A DNA stretch of 64,000 nt from Pseudoalteromonas umbrosa (GTDB lineage Bacteria; Pseudomonadota; Gammaproteobacteria; Enterobacterales; Alteromonadaceae), in assembly GCF_030125375.1 (NCBI RefSeq), contig NZ_JASJUU010000009.1, positions 91,621 through 155,620 on the forward strand. The letters are read 5' to 3'. The notes beneath the pieces were generated by a model. That model made no database searches and was not told the origin of the DNA. It saw only the letters and a list, made by a program, of their open reading frames with translations. Both the position numbers and the translations under genes were made by a program. Position 1 is the first letter of the stretch. Each line of letters begins with the position of its first letter. Positions 1-8,119 of the stretch are shown here, piece by piece.

Positions 1-23
1 CAGTAAAATAAAGAGAACGCCTT

Positions 24-1031
24 ATGAGTGATGATAAACCCAGTTTAAAAGTTGTGATCAACAACGAGGTGGAAAACCCACAAGAAGAGCAAAGCCACGT
101 TTATACAACGGTTGATTTACACGACCATAAATTCAGCGGTCACGCCCTGACGGATGCCGTCGACATCATAGATAAGGGCCGAGAAGAAGCTCTGCCTGCG
201 AATGACTTAAAAGATTTGGGGATCAAGCTCTCTATTTTGGGGATGTCCGAGTCACATATTAAACGCATGGGACGACTTGATCGGGCCATGAATATGATTG
301 AACAGCAACTGGCTACCCCAGATCGACTAGCCCAAATGACCACCAAAGAGTTAACTAATATGTACAAACTTTTGGGTACTTCACTCGAGGTGTCTCAAAA
401 GTATGTGAAAGAATCTATGTGGACGGTCAATGTGGGAGAGCTGCAAGAACAGATCACGGACTTGGTATCTGGTGGCAATCATGCCGATGGCGATGAATCT
501 GATCACAGCACCCGTGAGGTGGTTACCGACATCTTCCGCCGCGTTTCCACACTCGGACAACAGATCTCAACCAGTAAAGAAGTGGACATCCCACAAGTCA
601 ATCCCGTGCATTTACCTAATGACTTATTAGACGATGAAGGGCGCAAAGAAGCCGAGCGTCAGCGGGTCGCCTCTAATAACGCCATCATTGATGAAGCGCG
701 TGCCGAATATCAAAAGGAACAGGCTCAGTTGCAGGCACCGCAAACTGCCAGTGAAGCCTCTGAATCTAGCGGCAATGGGTCACCCAGCGCAGGGCTTGAT
801 GCACAGCAATGGGATGAAGTCATGCACGATGAAATGGGGCAAAGTAGTGAGCTTGAACTCTCCGAGTTATTGCCAAAAAATCCAACTGATGACGATGTCC
901 CCTGTATAGATGAAAAAGACATTGAGATGTTGAGTGACGTTGAATTATCAGCGCAAGAGCAAGCCATTTGGGGCGATGATAGCCTAGGCGGCAAAGATGA
1001 CCCATTGGCTGATTTTGACATTGATTTATAG
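24..1031 (+). CDS. Possible terminase small subunit (unproven)
   Basis: A 335-residue acidic protein lies directly upstream of the terminase large subunit transcription unit. Residues 50-145 look helical, with a run of short amphipathic helices (around LGMSESHIKRMGRL and TKELTNMYKLLGTS). The C-terminal half is low in complexity and very acidic, rich in Asp, Glu, Ser and Gln. Small terminases are often helical oligomeric DNA-binding proteins encoded next to the large subunit, so position favours that role. No diagnostic motif is visible and the protein is longer than the roughly 160 residues of T4 gp16. The start ATG follows the purine-rich stretch AAAGAGAAC. A scaffold-like or internal head protein is an alternative. 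Confidence 0.45.
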   Translation: MSDDKPSLKVVINNEVENPQEEQSHVYTTVDLHDHKFSGHALTDAVDIIDKGREEALPANDLKDLGIKLSILGMSESHIKRMGRLDRAMNMIEQQLATPDRLAQMTTKELTNMYKLLGTSLEVSQKYVKESMWTVNVGELQEQITDLVSGGNHADGDESDHSTREVVTDIFRRVSTLGQQISTSKEVDIPQVNPVHLPNDLLDDEGRKEAERQRVASNNAIIDEARAEYQKEQAQLQAPQTASEASESSGNGSPSAGLDAQQWDEVMHDEMGQSSELELSELLPKNPTDDDVPCIDEKDIEMLSDVELSAQEQAIWGDDSLGGKDDPLADFDIDL

Positions 1032-1075
1032 CGTATGAGCGGTGAGGTGTTAATCCAATTTGGAGCGTACTAACA

Positions 1076-1279
1076 ATGGACCCAATCATAAAAGTCACCA
1101 AACGCGGTGAAGTAAAAAAATCATGCCCCAAAGGCTATAAACTGGTCAAAGGGAGTTGTGTCAAAATGACCAACAGTGAAATTCAGCGTCGCCGTGAAGG
1201 GGCACGTAAAGCAATGCGCAATAAAAAACCGCCCAAACCAAGGCGACCTGCGGGTATGCCCGAACCGAAAAAGAAATGA
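1076..1279 (+). CDS. Small basic hypothetical protein
   Basis: This 67-residue protein is extremely basic, with about one third Lys or Arg. It has two Cys residues in a short motif (KSCPKGYKLVKGSC) and a Pro/Lys-rich tail. It sits between the putative small terminase and TerL in the same orientation and is followed by a hairpin terminator. Its charge suggests nucleic-acid binding or virion-internal packing, but that is inference from composition only. I do not recognise a family. Confidence 0.6.
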   Translation: MDPIIKVTKRGEVKKSCPKGYKLVKGSCVKMTNSEIQRRREGARKAMRNKKPPKPRRPAGMPEPKKK

Positions 1280-1283
1280 GACT

Positions 1284-1310
1284 GTACCGTCGGCAGTCGG
1301 CGGTACTTTT
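1284..1310 (+). terminator. Hairpin terminator after the basic miniprotein
   Basis: GTACCG at 1284-1289 pairs with CGGTAC at 1301-1306 around an 11-base loop and is followed by a TTTT run. It lies between the small basic gene and the terminase GTG start. The T run is short, so termination may be partial. Confidence 0.5.
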
Positions 1311-1344
1311 GCCTAATCGCGGCAAATGTGAGGAATGAGACAAC

Positions 1345-3258
1345 GTGCTACAAACGAATAAGCTAGACCCTGTTATAGACAGACAGCGAGAACAATTAGC
1401 CCGACAACTTGTCGATGGTTTTGGCTATAAGCAAGCGATGAATGCTCTGGCGCAAATGTCAGGATATGAGTCGACGCCGCCGACCATTTTAGAGTTTATT
1501 TTTAACAACGATTATATGGGCGACGTATTGGGTGAAAACTTATTCCCAGTATGGCGTGCCGCACTTGAAGAGATTTACGCGAATCCATTTTACTCACCGT
1601 ATCGTGAAATTATGATCACCGGTGCCATTGGTCTGGGTAAATCGACCTTTTCATTAGCAGGTAATATGTACGATGCTTGCCGCATGTTGCATTTGAAAAA
1701 CCCGCATAAGACCTTTGGTATTTTAAAGACCGATCCGATTGTGTTTGCCATGGTGTCGGCGACCAAAGATCTGGCCGAAAAAAACCTTTTATCGCAGTGG
1801 AAAGAGCTGGCGGAAGCCTCGCCATTTTTCCTATCGCAAATGGAAAAAGCCAAAGACAAAGGCATTATGTTTCCAAAGAAAATCACTGCCATTTCAGCCT
1901 CACGCAAAAATGACTTACTGGGTAAAGCGGTAGCCGGCGCGCTCCTCTCCGAACTTAATGACCAAAAGGCCATTAAAGGACAAGCTGAGGACAACTACAA
2001 CGGTGTACTAAGTCGACAAGACTCACGCTTTGGTACGGCCTTTTCAAAAACGGGTTCTTGGGCTGGACGAATTTGGCTCGATTCATCACGCAAAGATTCC
2101 AACTCATTTTTAGATGTGCAAATTGACAAAGGGCGTGGTCGTCGTGATGTCAGAGTGTTTGATTACGCCCAGTGGGAAGTCCACGCATTTCGCGGGCGTT
2201 ATTCTGGTGAAACCTTCAAAGTGTTTATCGGCTCATCGACCCGCGACCCCTTTATTTTAACTAACGCCAAGCAAATTGTGGGACTGGATGATACTTTGAT
2301 CATCGATGTACCAGTTGAATTAAAACAGAATTTCGAGTCAGACATCTATAAATCACTGCAAGACTTAGCGGGTAAAGGCACCTGGTCTGCACACAAGTTT
2401 ATCCCTTCTACCGAGCGGATCGGTCAGGCAATGACCCAAGCCAACCCAGTGCGCAGAGAAATCATTCAGCTGGACTTTTACGAGTCACATGACCAATTGA
2501 TCAACTATCTAGACCAGTCGGCGTTAAAGCTCAAAGTACGCGAGCCGAGATACATTCATATCGACGTTGGTCTAACCAAGGATAAACTGGGTATCGCCAG
2601 CTGTTATGTGGCGGGCTATGTCACACGTAAGCACACGAATGTGTTAGACGGCTCAGTACAAGAAACCAGAGAGCCGGTTTATATGTTTGACTGGCTAGTC
2701 TGTGTTGAGGCCAAAGCAGGACAAGAAATCCCATTTTACAAAATCAAAGAGTTTTTATTTTTGCTGCGCAATCAATTTAGCTACCCAATTGCGAAGGTCA
2801 GCGCCGATGGTTATCAATCCCGTAACCTTAGACAGGATTTAGAGCTTGCCGGATTCGAGGCAACCATAGAGTCTGTAGATAGGCTGCGCGATCCCTACGA
2901 CAGTTTTAAAATGGCTTTGTTAGCGGGGCGACTTAATTTGCCTAAGCATTCACTGCTAGAAACAGAACTAAAAAACATCATGGATTTGGGACACAAAATT
3001 GACCACCCTATGGAGAACCCTGATGGCTCTCGGGGCTCTAAAGACTTGGCCGATGCCTGTTGCGGTGCGGCGTGGAATGCCTATCAGGCGATGGCACAAG
3101 AAGGCGGGGTCACCGGTCGAGATATCTTAGGCATGTTAGGCGACACCAGCACGGTTGATAATGAGTCAACCTATGCGTCGTTTTTAGACAACCGTGACGA
3201 TCGATTTATGGATGACTTCACCGGCTTACTGTCTCATCAGCCCGGTGATATGTGGTAA
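1345..3258 (+). CDS. terL: Terminase large subunit (packaging ATPase and nuclease)
   Basis: This 637-residue protein drives DNA packaging and headful cleavage at the portal. The ATPase domain has a Walker A motif GAIGLGKS at residues 93-100. A plausible Walker B region (ALLSELND) lies near residues 200-207. The C-terminal RNase H-fold nuclease shows the expected acidic residues: D407 in HIDVG, D488 in SADGY, and D567/D570 in KDLADAC. The length fits T4 gp17-like proteins (about 610 residues). The start is GTG at 1345. It precedes the portal gene, the usual packaging order, although a 316 bp gap with its own putative promoter separates them. Confidence 0.95.
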   Translation: MLQTNKLDPVIDRQREQLARQLVDGFGYKQAMNALAQMSGYESTPPTILEFIFNNDYMGDVLGENLFPVWRAALEEIYANPFYSPYREIMITGAIGLGKSTFSLAGNMYDACRMLHLKNPHKTFGILKTDPIVFAMVSATKDLAEKNLLSQWKELAEASPFFLSQMEKAKDKGIMFPKKITAISASRKNDLLGKAVAGALLSELNDQKAIKGQAEDNYNGVLSRQDSRFGTAFSKTGSWAGRIWLDSSRKDSNSFLDVQIDKGRGRRDVRVFDYAQWEVHAFRGRYSGETFKVFIGSSTRDPFILTNAKQIVGLDDTLIIDVPVELKQNFESDIYKSLQDLAGKGTWSAHKFIPSTERIGQAMTQANPVRREIIQLDFYESHDQLINYLDQSALKLKVREPRYIHIDVGLTKDKLGIASCYVAGYVTRKHTNVLDGSVQETREPVYMFDWLVCVEAKAGQEIPFYKIKEFLFLLRNQFSYPIAKVSADGYQSRNLRQDLELAGFEATIESVDRLRDPYDSFKMALLAGRLNLPKHSLLETELKNIMDLGHKIDHPMENPDGSRGSKDLADACCGAAWNAYQAMAQEGGVTGRDILGMLGDTSTVDNESTYASFLDNRDDRFMDDFTGLLSHQPGDMW

Positions 3259-3282
3259 GCAATGAGCCCAGCTCAATAATCC

Positions 3283-3308
3283 ACTGCGGCGCAGCCAAAC
3301 GCCGCAGT
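3283..3308 (+). terminator. GC-rich hairpin after terL
   Basis: ACTGCGGCG at 3283-3291 pairs perfectly with CGCCGCAGT at 3300-3308 around an 8-base loop. There is no T run afterwards, so it may be a factor-dependent terminator or a transcript-stabilising hairpin. Confidence 0.5.
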
Positions 3309-3392
3309 ACCAAACTCCCCTCTCTGTAAAGATATTAAAAAGTATTGTCATAACATACGCTTAGCAAGCATAAAATATACGACACCATCTTG

Positions 3393-3400
3393 TTGTACAA
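3393..3400. promoter_or_regulatory. TTGTACAA palindrome upstream of portal operon
   Basis: This is one of 28 copies of the octamer in the window. It lies about 180 bp upstream of the portal start and is followed by the leader motif ATTGAGAC at 3465-3472. Confidence 0.5.
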
Positions 3401-3519
3401 CGAAAGTGCTGTTAGACTCTGTGTCTGTAAAGCTGTGCCCTTTGGGGTACAGGTTATTACAACGATTGAGACGCTGAATGAGACAGTCAGCCTAAACACT
3501 TGTTAGGAGACACCCCAGT

Positions 3520-3582
3520 ATGATGACGCTGTTAAGTGTAACTGTACTTCGGGATTTATATATCGGAGGCCGAGATGTCTGA
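3520..3582 (+). CDS. Possible 20-residue leader peptide overlapping portal start
   Basis: An ATG at 3520 preceded by TTAGGAGA opens a 20-codon frame. It stops at 3582, eight bases past the portal ATG at 3575, so the two frames overlap. The good Shine-Dalgarno sequence and the overlap would suit translational coupling to portal synthesis. The peptide has no recognisable features and the frame could be fortuitous. Confidence 0.3.
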   Translation: MMTLLSVTVLRDLYIGGRDV

Positions 3583-5464
3583 GCTATATAATTCCAAAAA
3601 TGTACCTACGTTCGACTCGTTAAATGAAGATAACGTATTTAGGACCACCAACGATCACGCCGGTGAGCTGGTAAATCAGCACCTGAACCGATTTCGTGAT
3701 GCTGTAAAAGATCAAATGGTCGACCGCGAGATGTCCCGCTCTGAGCTCACAGGCTCGGCAGCGATGGCCATGGTATCTGCGTTTACCAAAGCCTCGGATA
3801 CCAAACGCGCTTACTCGCAGTCACTCAAGCATGTGCAAAAATATTATTTAGTCGATGCCCTGCTTAACCTAGTCGCCGATGAAACCTTGGTTGCTGATAT
3901 CATGACCGGTGAAATTGTGCACCTGCAAAGTCCGCGCAAAGAGGTGGATGATGAGCTTAAACTGCTGCAAAGACGCTTAAACTTAGACCAAATCTTTGAA
4001 GATATAACCTTAGATTTACTCAGCTATGGCGATTACACCTTGTCGATGGACCTTGACCCAGAAGAAGGTGTTGTGGCCATCAGCGACGATGTACAACAAG
4101 AAAACATTGTTGCCTTGTATCGCCATGGCTTACCGGAAAAATACTTGGTGCGCGAAACTAACCGCATCTTGATAAAGCCGGCCAGCACCCATCTGCATTT
4201 TGCTTTGGGACGCAGTAAACTGCGCATTGATTTAGGTGAAGAGTTTGGCGTTAAAGACAAAGATCTCGAAGCACTGAAAAAGAAACTACCAAGTTATATA
4301 CGTGTTGGCCGTCCATTACTGCACGGCGTTCAATCTAAACTCAAAGAATTACAGCTGTTGGAATCACTGGTCCCAGCCAGCAAATTGCATCAGCTCAGCA
4401 CAGGCTCCATTGTTGGCGTATCGGTGCCACCGCAAACTGAACCCAAAGAAGCCTTTGCCATTTCTCGACGTTATGAGCAGCTACTCAACAATAAAACGTC
4501 ATTAGATAAGCGCTCGGGTGATTTATCCGATGTCGGCTCGATTTTATCCACGGCCGGTCGTACCAAGTGTGTGCCAGTACTGGGAGACAAAGGCAATCTG
4601 CAAACGGTCGATGTCAAAGAAAACCGTACCGCAGATGACATGCTCAGCAATATTCGCGATAACCGAGCAACCATTTGTGCCACGATTGGCGTACCGCCAG
4701 AGCTGTTATTTGGCAGTGAATCGTCCGAGTCCAAAGGCGAATTTTTAAAGCGTCACGCCCGTTACCTGCGCAAGATTAAGTCCATCCAAGCAGCATTGGC
4801 CAACGGCGCAAAGCAATTGGCAATGGCGCATTTACTGACAAAAGGCATACAAGTATTGCCGCAAGATATTCACGTTGTATTTCGTAATGAAGTGGTCAAC
4901 ATTGATGAGTTAGATAAGCTTGAATTTGCCGATCAGGTCAACTCTATGGTCTCCGATCTGTGGATGTTTATGACCGAACTCAACGACAGCGAACAGTTTA
5001 ACGGCCGCATTGATTTTGAAGCCCTCTCAGATTGGATGCGCCGCCAAATGGCGTTGTTCGGTAGTAACCGATCATTTATCTTGCCATTGCAAGAATCTCT
5101 CAATGAGCAGACACAAGATAAAGCACAGACCCAAAATGCAAAGCAGACGTCTTCTGCTTCTGACGCCACTGAGTCTGATATTCCCAAGGATGCGATTTTA
5201 GATGAAGCGATCAAACTATTAGCCAGCAAGCTTCAAGAAGTGGCCGCCGATGTTGGCGATGAGATCAATTATGAAGAAGTGAAGGTTAATAAAGAGCACA
5301 GCGAAGCTGCGAAAACCAACAACAACAGTACACAGTCAGAGCACGCCACCGTAGTAGATGAGACTGGGACGCTCAACGAAGTGGCACAGACACCCGCCTC
5401 AGCACAGGCACAGGCACAGGCACAGGCACAGCAAGATAATCAAGATGAGGAAATACAACCATGA
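3575..5464 (+). CDS. Portal protein
   Basis: This 629-residue protein forms the dodecameric portal through which DNA enters and leaves the head. Recognition rests on the conserved portal core around residues 345-415 (IRDNRATICATIGVPPELLFG, then a SSESKGEF stretch and a long helix), typical of T4 gp20-like and related portals. It lies between TerL and the prohead protease. The last 100 residues are low complexity and end in an alternating Ala-Gln run encoded by GCACAG hexamers at 5402-5432. The ATG follows ATCGGAGGCCGAG, a good ribosome-binding site. Its stop overlaps the next gene by four bases (ATGA), implying coupled translation. Confidence 0.9.
   Translation: MSELYNSKNVPTFDSLNEDNVFRTTNDHAGELVNQHLNRFRDAVKDQMVDREMSRSELTGSAAMAMVSAFTKASDTKRAYSQSLKHVQKYYLVDALLNLVADETLVADIMTGEIVHLQSPRKEVDDELKLLQRRLNLDQIFEDITLDLLSYGDYTLSMDLDPEEGVVAISDDVQQENIVALYRHGLPEKYLVRETNRILIKPASTHLHFALGRSKLRIDLGEEFGVKDKDLEALKKKLPSYIRVGRPLLHGVQSKLKELQLLESLVPASKLHQLSTGSIVGVSVPPQTEPKEAFAISRRYEQLLNNKTSLDKRSGDLSDVGSILSTAGRTKCVPVLGDKGNLQTVDVKENRTADDMLSNIRDNRATICATIGVPPELLFGSESSESKGEFLKRHARYLRKIKSIQAALANGAKQLAMAHLLTKGIQVLPQDIHVVFRNEVVNIDELDKLEFADQVNSMVSDLWMFMTELNDSEQFNGRIDFEALSDWMRRQMALFGSNRSFILPLQESLNEQTQDKAQTQNAKQTSSASDATESDIPKDAILDEAIKLLASKLQEVAADVGDEINYEEVKVNKEHSEAAKTNNNSTQSEHATVVDETGTLNEVAQTPASAQAQAQAQAQQDNQDEEIQP
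5402..5432 (+). repeat. GCACAG hexanucleotide repeat in portal C-terminus
   Basis: About five tandem copies of a six-base unit encode alternating Ala-Gln near the end of the portal protein. Such arrays can vary in copy number without breaking the frame. Confidence 0.8.
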
Positions 5465-6162
5465 TGCGTTTAACAGAAGAAGCGGATCGCATAAGCTTTT
5501 TAAGTGAACTAGGCTATGCGCTAGATACGGACATGACATCCATCCCAGAAACGGAAATCCATGAATTTGTTAAGCGTCGTTCAGGACTCATCCGCGGCGC
5601 AAAAAAAGCGGCATTGTCAAAAAAAGCCAAGCGCAACTGGCGACACAATCGCAAAGCGTTTATGAAAGGAATTAAGAAGTTTCATAGCTCAACCAGTGGT
5701 AAGCGACTACATAGGCAAATGGGCCGCTTTTTAGCATTTCGTATTACCAGCAGTGGTACAAAGTCTTCTAAAATGCTCAGAGAAACCTTGCTTAAAGCGG
5801 TGTCTAGCATGCGTACCCACTTGTATATTGAAAATGAAACTTACCAATCAATTCAAGAGCAGCGCGATTTGGGGATCATGATGGACTATGTGGTCCCTGC
5901 ATTATTAGAAATCGAGCAGCGTTGGTGGCAGCAAAGCGATGGCGAATTGCTTGTGGAAGCGCACTCTGTATCACTTTCAGACGATGAATTTGAGATGCTC
6001 ATGTGCTTAACACACCCAAATGCGATCAATTCCGCTTTTTTTGAGGTTGGACACTCAGAAAATTACATAAATGTTGTACAAAGCACACTGCAACATTGTA
6101 CAATGAGTGAAAATGAGTTAAGTTTTCTACAAGCGTTTAAAGAACGCTTGAACAACTCTTAA
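5461..6162 (+). CDS. Hypothetical head-operon protein between portal and protease
   Basis: This 233-residue protein starts inside the portal stop codon (ATGA overlap) and is 28 bp from the protease gene, so it is surely cotranslated with the head genes. Residues 35-85 are very basic, with a KKAALSKKAKRNW segment, and the C-terminal half is acidic and helical. In T4 the same slot holds the small prohead core proteins gp67 and gp68, so an internal core role is plausible. No sequence motif confirms it. The end of the gene carries two TTGTACAA sites 22 bp apart, which probably serve the downstream gene. Confidence 0.75.
   Translation: MMRLTEEADRISFLSELGYALDTDMTSIPETEIHEFVKRRSGLIRGAKKAALSKKAKRNWRHNRKAFMKGIKKFHSSTSGKRLHRQMGRFLAFRITSSGTKSSKMLRETLLKAVSSMRTHLYIENETYQSIQEQRDLGIMMDYVVPALLEIEQRWWQQSDGELLVEAHSVSLSDDEFEMLMCLTHPNAINSAFFEVGHSENYINVVQSTLQHCTMSENELSFLQAFKERLNNS
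6074..6103 (+). promoter_or_regulatory. Paired TTGTACAA sites inside the preceding gene, upstream of protease/scaffold
   Basis: Copies at 6074-6081 and 6096-6103 start 22 bp apart. The second is the extended 12-base palindrome CATTGTACAATG. They lie about 90 bp upstream of the protease start, within the coding sequence of the preceding gene, so they could provide a separate promoter for protease, scaffold and capsid. Confidence 0.5.
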
Positions 6163-6190
6163 ATTTTTTATTGAACTAATGAGGTAACGC

Positions 6191-7990
6191 ATGTCACAAC
6201 GAGATCTCTTCGTTGATGCGTTTGAACTGCCTGAAACAAAGTACGAGATCCACGAAGCGCTAGAAGCTAGCGTTTCTGACGACTCGCCAAACGCAGGTGT
6301 AGTTGACGGTGAGAATATTCTAGCCCGCGTGGTTGGACCTTTCTTCCTCGTTGACGGGAAATCCCGCAACGGCCGCTATTACACGCGTGAACTATGGGAA
6401 AAGGCAATCGAACGTAACAGTGAGCAAATGGCGAACGGCACTATGCTTGGGACCATTGGCCACTCCCAGAAGCTGGACGATGAAGCACTTCTTCAAGGTT
6501 TGGCAAGCCACCGCGTGGCTCGTCTGTGGATCGATGATGATCAAGGCGTAGGCATGGGAGAAATCCTTGTCCTTAACACTCCATCTGGACGAGCATTAAA
6601 CGCTTACCTTCGAGGCGGGGTACAGTTTCCTGTATCTAGCCGAGGCTATGGCGGTTTCCGCAACGAGAAACGTGACAATGCACCGGTAATCGATGAAAAC
6701 AGTTTCGAATTAGAAACGTTTGATTTTGTTCGCGTGCAAGGCGTGCCTATTGCCATTCCAAAACTAGTCGAAAGTTTAGATAAGGAGGCTACTAAGATCC
6801 ACACTTCACTGCTCGGTGAAGCCACAGATCCACAAGTAGTCACCGCTGACCCATCAACACCTTCTGAGGAAAGAGAAATGAGCGCAAATAATACTGCGGC
6901 TACTATCTCAGCGCTTGCGCGTCAGAAAGCACAAGTTGAAACTGACTTAACTGCTTCTTACGCCGAGAATGAAGAGCTACGCAGCACAAACGAAAAGTTA
7001 ACTAACACTGTTTCTGAACTAGAAGCGCAAGTAACAGACGTTAACGCAACAAACGAAGAACTTGCTAAGTACCAAGCACTTGGCACTGTTGAAGCCATTG
7101 CAGAGGTTTTTGACCGCTACAATGTGTTAAAAGCAGAGCACGCTGAGTTGGTTGAAAAGGCAAGTACTTTAGAAGCTGTACAAGCAGAATTAGCTGCTTA
7201 CAAAGCACTAGGTACGGTAGAAGCGATTGAAGGCGCACTATCAGTTGCTGAGAAGTTCTTAGACGACAACGAAGCATCAATTGATGAAGCGTTAAGCGTA
7301 ACTGAGCAATACGCACAGTTAGGCACTGTAGAAGAAATCAACGCAGCACTTGACCTATTAGAAGCTTATCAAGCTGTCGCGACACCAGCTGAACTTGAGG
7401 AAGCAACTGAGCTACTAGCACAATACATTGAGCTAGGCACAGTTTCTCAAATTGAAGAGCTGATCGAGCGTGCTGAGCAGATGGCTGAGTCTATCCGTCA
7501 GCAACAGTTTGACGCACAAGTTGCAGAATTAGCGTCTGAAACAAATGCACCGACTGATATCGTAGCAGAAATGCTTGAGTCATTTGGTGAAGAGCAAGCA
7601 CGTGACATGTTAGTTCGCCTAGCAAGCCACGCAGCAGCTGAGCAGCGCGAAGAAGACGTTGTTGAAGTTGAAGCGCCAGCTCAAGAAGAAGAAGCAGTGG
7701 AAGAGCAACCAGAGCAAGAAGCTGATGACGTTGAAACGCATGATGCAGACGAAAATGATGCAGATGACGAAGACGACCAAGATACGGATGAAGATGAAGA
7801 CGAGAAAGAAGACGAAGTAATTGCTGAGTCTGCGCCTAGACGCTCTCGTGCAGGTTCTCTTACTGAGACCCTAATGAATCAATTCAGCCCAGTATCAGTT
7901 GAAACGCTTGAGTTGTCTGAAGAAGACATCAGTGCTGAAGACAACAGTATCAATATGACTGTTGGTAGCTTATTCGAGAGCTGTAACTAA
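6191..7990 (+). CDS. Prohead protease fused to scaffolding domain
   Basis: This 599-residue protein has two parts. Residues 40-185 resemble the T4 gp21-type prohead serine protease: a SRNGRYY region, H91 in TIGHSQK and S149/S150 in FPVSSRGYG are the likely catalytic residues. Residues 230-600 form a long helical, acidic scaffold. This scaffold contains several spaced copies of an LGTVExI motif (about residues 297, 340, 377 and 416), an extremely acidic segment (about 485-540) and a conserved-looking C-terminal tail. A strong internal start at 6878 probably gives the scaffold alone. The ATG follows TGAGGTAACGC. The protease would mature the prohead by cleaving scaffold and capsid. Confidence 0.88.
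   Translation: MSQRDLFVDAFELPETKYEIHEALEASVSDDSPNAGVVDGENILARVVGPFFLVDGKSRNGRYYTRELWEKAIERNSEQMANGTMLGTIGHSQKLDDEALLQGLASHRVARLWIDDDQGVGMGEILVLNTPSGRALNAYLRGGVQFPVSSRGYGGFRNEKRDNAPVIDENSFELETFDFVRVQGVPIAIPKLVESLDKEATKIHTSLLGEATDPQVVTADPSTPSEEREMSANNTAATISALARQKAQVETDLTASYAENEELRSTNEKLTNTVSELEAQVTDVNATNEELAKYQALGTVEAIAEVFDRYNVLKAEHAELVEKASTLEAVQAELAAYKALGTVEAIEGALSVAEKFLDDNEASIDEALSVTEQYAQLGTVEEINAALDLLEAYQAVATPAELEEATELLAQYIELGTVSQIEELIERAEQMAESIRQQQFDAQVAELASETNAPTDIVAEMLESFGEEQARDMLVRLASHAAAEQREEDVVEVEAPAQEEEAVEEQPEQEADDVETHDADENDADDEDDQDTDEDEDEKEDEVIAESAPRRSRAGSLTETLMNQFSPVSVETLELSEEDISAEDNSINMTVGSLFESCN
6878..7990 (+). CDS. Nested scaffold protein from an internal in-frame start
   Basis: An ATG at 6878, codon 230 of the protease gene, is preceded by GAGGA with a 7-base spacer, a stronger ribosome-binding site than that of the full-length frame. 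The 370-residue product would contain only the coiled-coil, LGTVE-repeat and acidic scaffold. This matches the classic nested protease/scaffold arrangement of lambda C/Nu3, in which excess scaffold is made from the internal start. The start is inferred from sequence alone. Confidence 0.6.
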   Translation: MSANNTAATISALARQKAQVETDLTASYAENEELRSTNEKLTNTVSELEAQVTDVNATNEELAKYQALGTVEAIAEVFDRYNVLKAEHAELVEKASTLEAVQAELAAYKALGTVEAIEGALSVAEKFLDDNEASIDEALSVTEQYAQLGTVEEINAALDLLEAYQAVATPAELEEATELLAQYIELGTVSQIEELIERAEQMAESIRQQQFDAQVAELASETNAPTDIVAEMLESFGEEQARDMLVRLASHAAAEQREEDVVEVEAPAQEEEAVEEQPEQEADDVETHDADENDADDEDDQDTDEDEDEKEDEVIAESAPRRSRAGSLTETLMNQFSPVSVETLELSEEDISAEDNSINMTVGSLFESCN

Positions 7991-8095
7991 TACTCGAAAC
8001 CAAATGATGTGCAGTTGTCATGTTGGCAGCTGCAAAGTGACAAATAAAAACACCACAAAGTTGTAATACACAGACATATTTTTACAACGGTGTGA

Positions 8096-8102
8096 TTGAG
8101 AC
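8096..8102 (+). promoter_or_regulatory. TTGAGAC leader motif before the capsid gene
   Basis: The string TTTTTACAACGGTGTGATTG ends one base into the AGAC of this leader motif, 18 bases before the capsid start. A closely similar string, TTACAACGATTGAGAC, precedes the portal leader, so the two head units may share a promoter or leader signal. Confidence 0.4.
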
Positions 8103-8119
8103 AAATGAGGATAACTACC

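Larger units (their letters stand above)
3259..3574 (+). other. 316 bp terL-portal intergenic region
   Basis: This gap holds a strong hairpin (3283-3308), one copy of the phage palindrome TTGTACAA (3393-3400), two copies of the TGAGAC leader motif (3467-3472 and 3479-3484) and a 20-codon leader ORF that overlaps the portal start. It looks like a terminator followed by the promoter and leader of the head operon. No RNA gene is recognisable. Confidence 0.6.
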
